Below, piece by piece: positions 13,004-15,616 of a DNA stretch of 15,616 nt (position 1 is the stretch's first letter; the number at the start of each line of letters is the position of its first letter). The notes under the pieces are model-generated. The model was not told where the DNA came from. It was given only the letters and a program-made list of their open reading frames with translations, and searched no databases. The position numbers were made by a program, and so were the translations under genes. The stretch comes from JAGVNX01 sp035290965 (GTDB lineage: Archaea; Iainarchaeota; Iainarchaeia; Iainarchaeales; GCA-2688035): contig DATDTD010000014.1 of assembly GCA_035290965.1 (NCBI GenBank), forward strand, positions 1-15,616, given 5' to 3'.

Positions 13004-13351
13004 ATGGGCTTTTTCGAGTGGCTTGCAAGGATTTTTTTCGATCCTATTGTAAACCTGATTTTTCCAAAGGAAAGATTTCGGGAAGTGCGCAGGCAGGGAT
13101 TCGGCTCGGGAATGCGCAATCTCGGAAGCACTGCGCTTGAAATGCGCAGGCAGGGGCAGCCGCACGGAAGGGTTCCTCCTGCACAGCAACAGGCGCGCTC
13201 TCAAAACAGGCAGTTTTCCCAAGTTCCAAGAAGGCGCCTTGCAGTGCAGCAGCAGGGCGGCAGGCCGCAGGTGCGCAGAATCGGGACAAACGCATTGCCA
13301 AATCCAAGAATTTTGCAGGCAAAGCGCACGCAGTTGAGAAGAAGAATCTGA
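13004..13351 (+). CDS. small basic Arg/Gln-rich protein with hydrophobic N-terminal helix
   Basis: From ATG 13004 the product has 115 residues. It begins MGFFEWLARIFFDPIVNLIF, an amphipathic to hydrophobic stretch that may sit on the membrane. The rest is low-complexity, rich in Arg, Gln, Gly and Pro with almost no acidic residues after residue 30, so probably disordered and able to bind nucleic acid or acidic surfaces. An in-frame ATG at 12950 would add 18 residues but lacks promoter support. Family not recognised. Module 2 begins just after its stop, so the two may share a transcript. Confidence 0.6.
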   Translation: MGFFEWLARIFFDPIVNLIFPKERFREVRRQGFGSGMRNLGSTALEMRRQGQPHGRVPPAQQQARSQNRQFSQVPRRRLAVQQQGGRPQVRRIGTNALPNPRILQAKRTQLRRRI

Positions 13352-13384
13352 CTCTTAACGCGCTTTTTTTTCTTTCAAATTCTT

Positions 13385-13528
13385 ACCACCTCCTTTGAAC
13401 AGAATTTTTTCTTAGGACTCGAATTTTCTCGGCTTAAACCTTTGCCTTCTGTTGAAGGGCAAAGGGTTTAATGCCTCCAAAATTCGCAAGGCGTTCACGA
13501 AAAAATTCTTTTTTATTTTGGAGGTGGT
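13385..13528 (+). promoter_or_regulatory. long hairpin leader that sequesters the Shine-Dalgarno (copy 2)
   Basis: It has the same fold as copy 1. ACCACCTCC (13385-13393) pairs with GGAGGTGGT (13520-13528), and AGAATTTTTTC (13401-13411) with GAAAAAATTCT (13499-13509). The central long stem carries the same bulges and TGTT loop. Both outer stems are unchanged between copies. A U-G pair in copy 1 (5315/5381) is a C-G pair here, a change that keeps the pairing. The one indel falls in the unpaired T/A tract between stems. Confidence 0.8.
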
Positions 13529-13532
13529 TCGA

Positions 13533-13679
13533 ATGAATTTAGAAAAGTTTCAGTTTCCTCTTCCCACTTTGGAAGAGATACAGATGGCAAAGAGGATTGC
13601 TGCAAGCAATCCGGAAGACTTGGATGACGAAAACATCCAGATTCTGAACGAATTCTGCGGAAGCGATTCAAATGAATAG
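13533..13679 (+). CDS. 48-residue module ORF, copy 2 (unknown function)
   Basis: It starts at ATG 13533 after GGAGGTG and stops at TAG 13677. The frame stays open upstream to 13452 here, but the corresponding extension in copy 1 is frameshifted by the 1-nt indel, so the Shine-Dalgarno-preceded ATG is the real start. It differs from copy 1 by K17Q, I18M and W36Q. Third-position changes are few (two clearly silent), so divergence is recent and selection cannot be judged. It overlaps the module 2 endonuclease start in ATGAATAG. Confidence 0.8.
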   Translation: MNLEKFQFPLPTLEEIQMAKRIAASNPEDLDDENIQILNEFCGSDSNE

Positions 13680-14757
13680 CGGAAACCCAAATCCGAAAAC
13701 GGCTTATGCTGAAGAAAGCAGGGATTATACGAGCGGTATGAATATTGACTTGCTAAAACTACATGTTCCTGAAGAAGATACGACTCTTCGCCGTTGTTTA
13801 AGAGCCTACACTATTTTGCCAAAGTTCTGCAAAAACCCTGATGAAAAAAACGAAAAGGCAAAACAAATACTTAAAATAATCTGGACCATCAGGGATTCAA
13901 TGAAAAAAAAGTTTGGCAAATCTTGGGCGCAGTTTTGGATTAAGCAAATTCCTTATTCTGTAACCTACAGCGCTGTAAAAGATTGGATGGCTGGGAGAGC
14001 ATCGATTCCTTTGATTGCGTTGAAAGTTCTTGGAGATTTTGGCTTTGAAAAAGAGATTGAGCAGGTTCTAAGCGGCGTTGAATATATATCTACAACGACA
14101 GGAGATGTTGTGAAAATTCCCAATAGAATAGATAGTGACATTGCTTATTTGGCTGGCCTTATTCTTGGAGACGGCTGTTTGCCTGTAGCTTACAGGCGAA
14201 AAAATTTTGACTATAAGTTTTGTATAACAAGCGGTGATAAAGAGTTTTTGGAACAAACAAAAGCCTTGATTGAAAGCTGCTTTGAGACAAAAACACAAAA
14301 ACCTTTTTTGGCACAAAAATGCACAGGTTATAAAAGTTGGGAGCTATATAAAGGAAGCAAACCTCTGTATCGCTTCTTTAACAAAATTATTGGGTTGCCA
14401 GTTGGAAAGAAAGCGGAAAAAGCAATAATTCCCGAGAGCATAAAAACTTTGCCAGCTGACAAAAAAGCAGCATTTCTTTCTGGATTGATAGATAGCGATA
14501 TTGGAAAACACGGCAAGGGAATGGGTTGCACTTTCAGAAGCAAGGCACTTGTGGATGATTTAATAGTTTTTCTTGCTGAATTTGGCATAACTGCAAAATT
14601 TTATGGCACACATTACAAGAATGGAAAGTATGTGCAGCACGATTTTTCCATTCCAAAGTCACAAGTGAAGATATTAAAAGAGTTCTTAGAGCAAAATTAT
14701 TTGCCAAAAAGAGCAGACCGTCTGGCAACAATCAACAAACGTGCGGGAGTCGAATAG
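13672..14757 (+). CDS. LAGLIDADG homing endonuclease, module 2
   Basis: The 361-residue protein has two LAGLIDADG helices, AYLAGLILGDGC (158-169, acidic D167) and AFLSGLIDSDIG (267-278, acidic D276). A longer N-terminal region carries a helix-turn-helix-like stretch, YSVTYSAVKDWMAGR...IPLIAL (95-117), matching the module 1 enzyme's YSKDSVTDWISGR...VPLPVL. Apart from MNSGN, this motif and the LAGLIDADG core, the two enzymes are strongly diverged. The start overlaps the 48-residue ORF by 8 nt. The last 15 bases (GCGGGAGTCGAATAG) are the acceptor and D-arm start of tRNA-Leu on the same strand, so the C-terminal AGVE and the stop come from tRNA sequence. Both catalytic acids are present. Confidence 0.9.
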   Translation: MNSGNPNPKTAYAEESRDYTSGMNIDLLKLHVPEEDTTLRRCLRAYTILPKFCKNPDEKNEKAKQILKIIWTIRDSMKKKFGKSWAQFWIKQIPYSVTYSAVKDWMAGRASIPLIALKVLGDFGFEKEIEQVLSGVEYISTTTGDVVKIPNRIDSDIAYLAGLILGDGCLPVAYRRKNFDYKFCITSGDKEFLEQTKALIESCFETKTQKPFLAQKCTGYKSWELYKGSKPLYRFFNKIIGLPVGKKAEKAIIPESIKTLPADKKAAFLSGLIDSDIGKHGKGMGCTFRSKALVDDLIVFLAEFGITAKFYGTHYKNGKYVQHDFSIPKSQVKILKEFLEQNYLPKRADRLATINKRAGVE

Positions 14758-14856
14758 CGGTCAATTTCGGTAGGTTCAGGAATTCAATTTTTAAGGAGTT
14801 GAATGGAAAAGCCTACTCCCTTAGTGGGTTCGGGGGTTCGAATCCTCCCTCCCGCA
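14743..14856 (+). tRNA. tRNA-Leu(CAG) with a ~30-nt intron
   Basis: Acceptor GCGGGAG (14743-14749) pairs with CTCCCGC (14849-14855), discriminator A73. The D loop holds GCGGTCA. Anticodon stem GTAGG/CCTAC encloses TTCAGG, then extra sequence of about 30 nt (14781-14810), then the last loop base. The anticodon is CAG. The intron is at or next to 37/38 and contains a 6-bp inverted repeat (ATTCAA/TTGAAT); its exact ends are uncertain by a nucleotide or two because position 38 would be G. The type II variable arm (TCCC...GGG) and T loop TTCGAAT are normal. CCA is not encoded. The 5' end lies inside the module 2 endonuclease ORF, so any promoter must lie within that ORF. Confidence 0.85.
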
Positions 14857-14863
14857 ATAATTC

Positions 14864-15616
14864 TTATTTTTTGTTTTCTTTTGTGATTACCAAATAGTTG
14901 GCAATAAGTATTAGTGCGCCGCCCACTATTATTGGGGTTGTAAGCATTTGGCCTAGAAATATTACTGCGAGCAGTGCTCCGACGACTGGTTCTAACAGAA
15001 GTATTATTCCGGCGTCTGCTGTCAGAACCTTTTCAACTCCTTTCAGATAACACAAATGATTTATTGTTTCAGCGAACACATTGAAAAGGAGAATATAAAA
15101 CCAAATCTGGATTGGCCAGTTGAGCGAAAAAGAAACAATTTTCGGGTCTTTAATAAAAAAGCCAAGCAAGAAGAAAAAAACAAATAAAAAAGCCAACATG
15201 AAAGAACTCGCAAAAAACTTTGTGGCAATAGGGTCTGCTTTTTTCTTGCTTGCAATGCTTCCTGTTATTACCCATGCAGAAAGGCAAATCCCGCCCATCA
15301 ATGCAACTAACAGGCCTATCCAATTATTGCTTGTTATTGCAAAAGGATTTACAAGGAAAACAGTTCCTCCTATAACTAATGCACAAGCAATGGCTTCGAT
15401 TTTTCCGACATTTTCTTTCAGGAAAAACTTGCTGAACAAAATAGTCCACAATGGCTGGGTATACAACAGCAGTACGACAACTGCAACCTGCACTCCCAAT
15501 ACCAGGGCTCCGAACTGCGCCAAAATAGCAAAGGCAGTGCTCAAGCCGAAAAGAATCCAGATTGGCAGCATTTCTTTTTTGAAACGCGATTGTTTCCTTA
15601 AAAGCACAAAAGGCAG
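14864..15616 (-). CDS. EamA/DMT-family transporter, 5' end outside window
   Basis: The visible 250 residues form an almost continuous series of about eight hydrophobic helices in two EamA halves. The second half (WIGLLVALMGGICLSAWVI ... GVEKVLTADAGIILLLEPVVGALLAVIF) ends in a Lys-rich cytoplasmic tail (TKENKK). The motif with an acidic residue before P-V near the end of the second half (LLEPVVGALLAVI) is typical of drug/metabolite exporters. The frame is open to the window edge and the first one or two helices are missing, so the GTG at 15607 is probably not the true start. It converges on tRNA-Leu with a 7-nt gap. The transported compound cannot be told. Confidence 0.88.
   Translation of the reverse strand: MPFVLLRKQSRFKKEMLPIWILFGLSTAFAILAQFGALVLGVQVAVVVLLLYTQPLWTILFSKFFLKENVGKIEAIACALVIGGTVFLVNPFAITSNNWIGLLVALMGGICLSAWVITGSIASKKKADPIATKFFASSFMLAFLFVFFFLLGFFIKDPKIVSFSLNWPIQIWFYILLFNVFAETINHLCYLKGVEKVLTADAGIILLLEPVVGALLAVIFLGQMLTTPIIVGGALILIANYLVITKENKK

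Larger units (their letters stand above)
13368..13686 (+). repeat. long direct repeat, copy 2 (leader plus 48-residue ORF of mobile module 2)
   Basis: Counterpart of 5263-5580, about 95% identical. Most differences lie in unpaired leader positions or in three codons of the 48-residue ORF. Similarity stops after the shared TAGCGGAAAC, beyond which the two endonuclease ORFs have no evident nucleotide match. Confidence 0.93.

Noticed and set aside
13044..13322. Minus-strand ORF opposite the Arg/Gln-rich protein
   Set aside because: It is Ala/Cys-rich shadow translation of the opposite strand, with no promoter or ribosome-binding site; the plus frame has a TATA-like box at the usual distance.
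13452..13532. N-terminal extension of the copy 2 small ORF
   Set aside because: The extension is broken in copy 1 by a 1-nt indel, and the ATG at 13533 has a strong Shine-Dalgarno that is identical in both copies.
1..15616. CRISPR array or insertion-sequence transposase
   Set aside because: No regularly spaced short repeats and no transposase or cas-like protein were seen in any frame.

Overview
The window looks archaeal, probably a small-genome DPANN-type lineage such as Diapherotrites, Micrarchaeota or Woesearchaeota; that placement is inference. The evidence is three tRNA genes with short splicing-endonuclease-type introns, no encoded CCA ends, TATA-like boxes about 30 nt upstream of start codons (short-leader or leaderless transcripts), a class III (pilin-type) signal peptide, an archaeal-style discriminator U73 on tRNA-Thr, and many small Cys-rich surface proteins.

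Layout. Bases 1-5183 (minus) hold most of a giant membrane-anchored surface protein that runs off the left edge. Bases 5263-6483 (plus) hold mobile module 1: a long hairpin leader, a 48-residue ORF and a LAGLIDADG endonuclease ORF whose end lies inside an intron-bearing tRNA(CAU) gene. Then, on the minus strand, come a hairpin-rich spacer, an RpiA-family gene with an altered active site, three tandem Cys-rich exported proteins that look like paralogues, a HicA/HicB toxin-antitoxin pair, an intron-containing tRNA-Thr, a small membrane protein with a Cys-rich tail, a lipoprotein gluzincin protease, hisS, and tRNA-His directly upstream of hisS. On the plus strand follow a small Arg/Gln-rich protein and module 2 (13368-14757), which ends inside an intron-containing tRNA-Leu. 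A partial EamA/DMT transporter closes the window on the minus strand.

The most striking feature is the twin module. About 310 bp of leader plus 48-residue ORF are roughly 95% identical between the two copies, while the endonuclease ORFs behind them are strongly diverged after the shared start MNSGN. The leader folds into a 143-nt imperfect palindrome whose outer arm (ACCACCTCC, resembling the 16S rRNA 3' end) pairs exactly with the Shine-Dalgarno site of the 48-residue ORF. That ORF overlaps the endonuclease start by 8 nt (ATGAATAG), so translation is probably coupled. Both endonuclease ORFs stop inside tRNA genes, one from the 3' side and one from the 5' side. I read this as a small family of tRNA-associated homing-endonuclease elements with a shared, translationally controlled front end; mobility is inferred, not shown.

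The remaining genes are housekeeping (hisS, tRNAs), a divergent sugar-phosphate isomerase homologue, or cell-surface functions.
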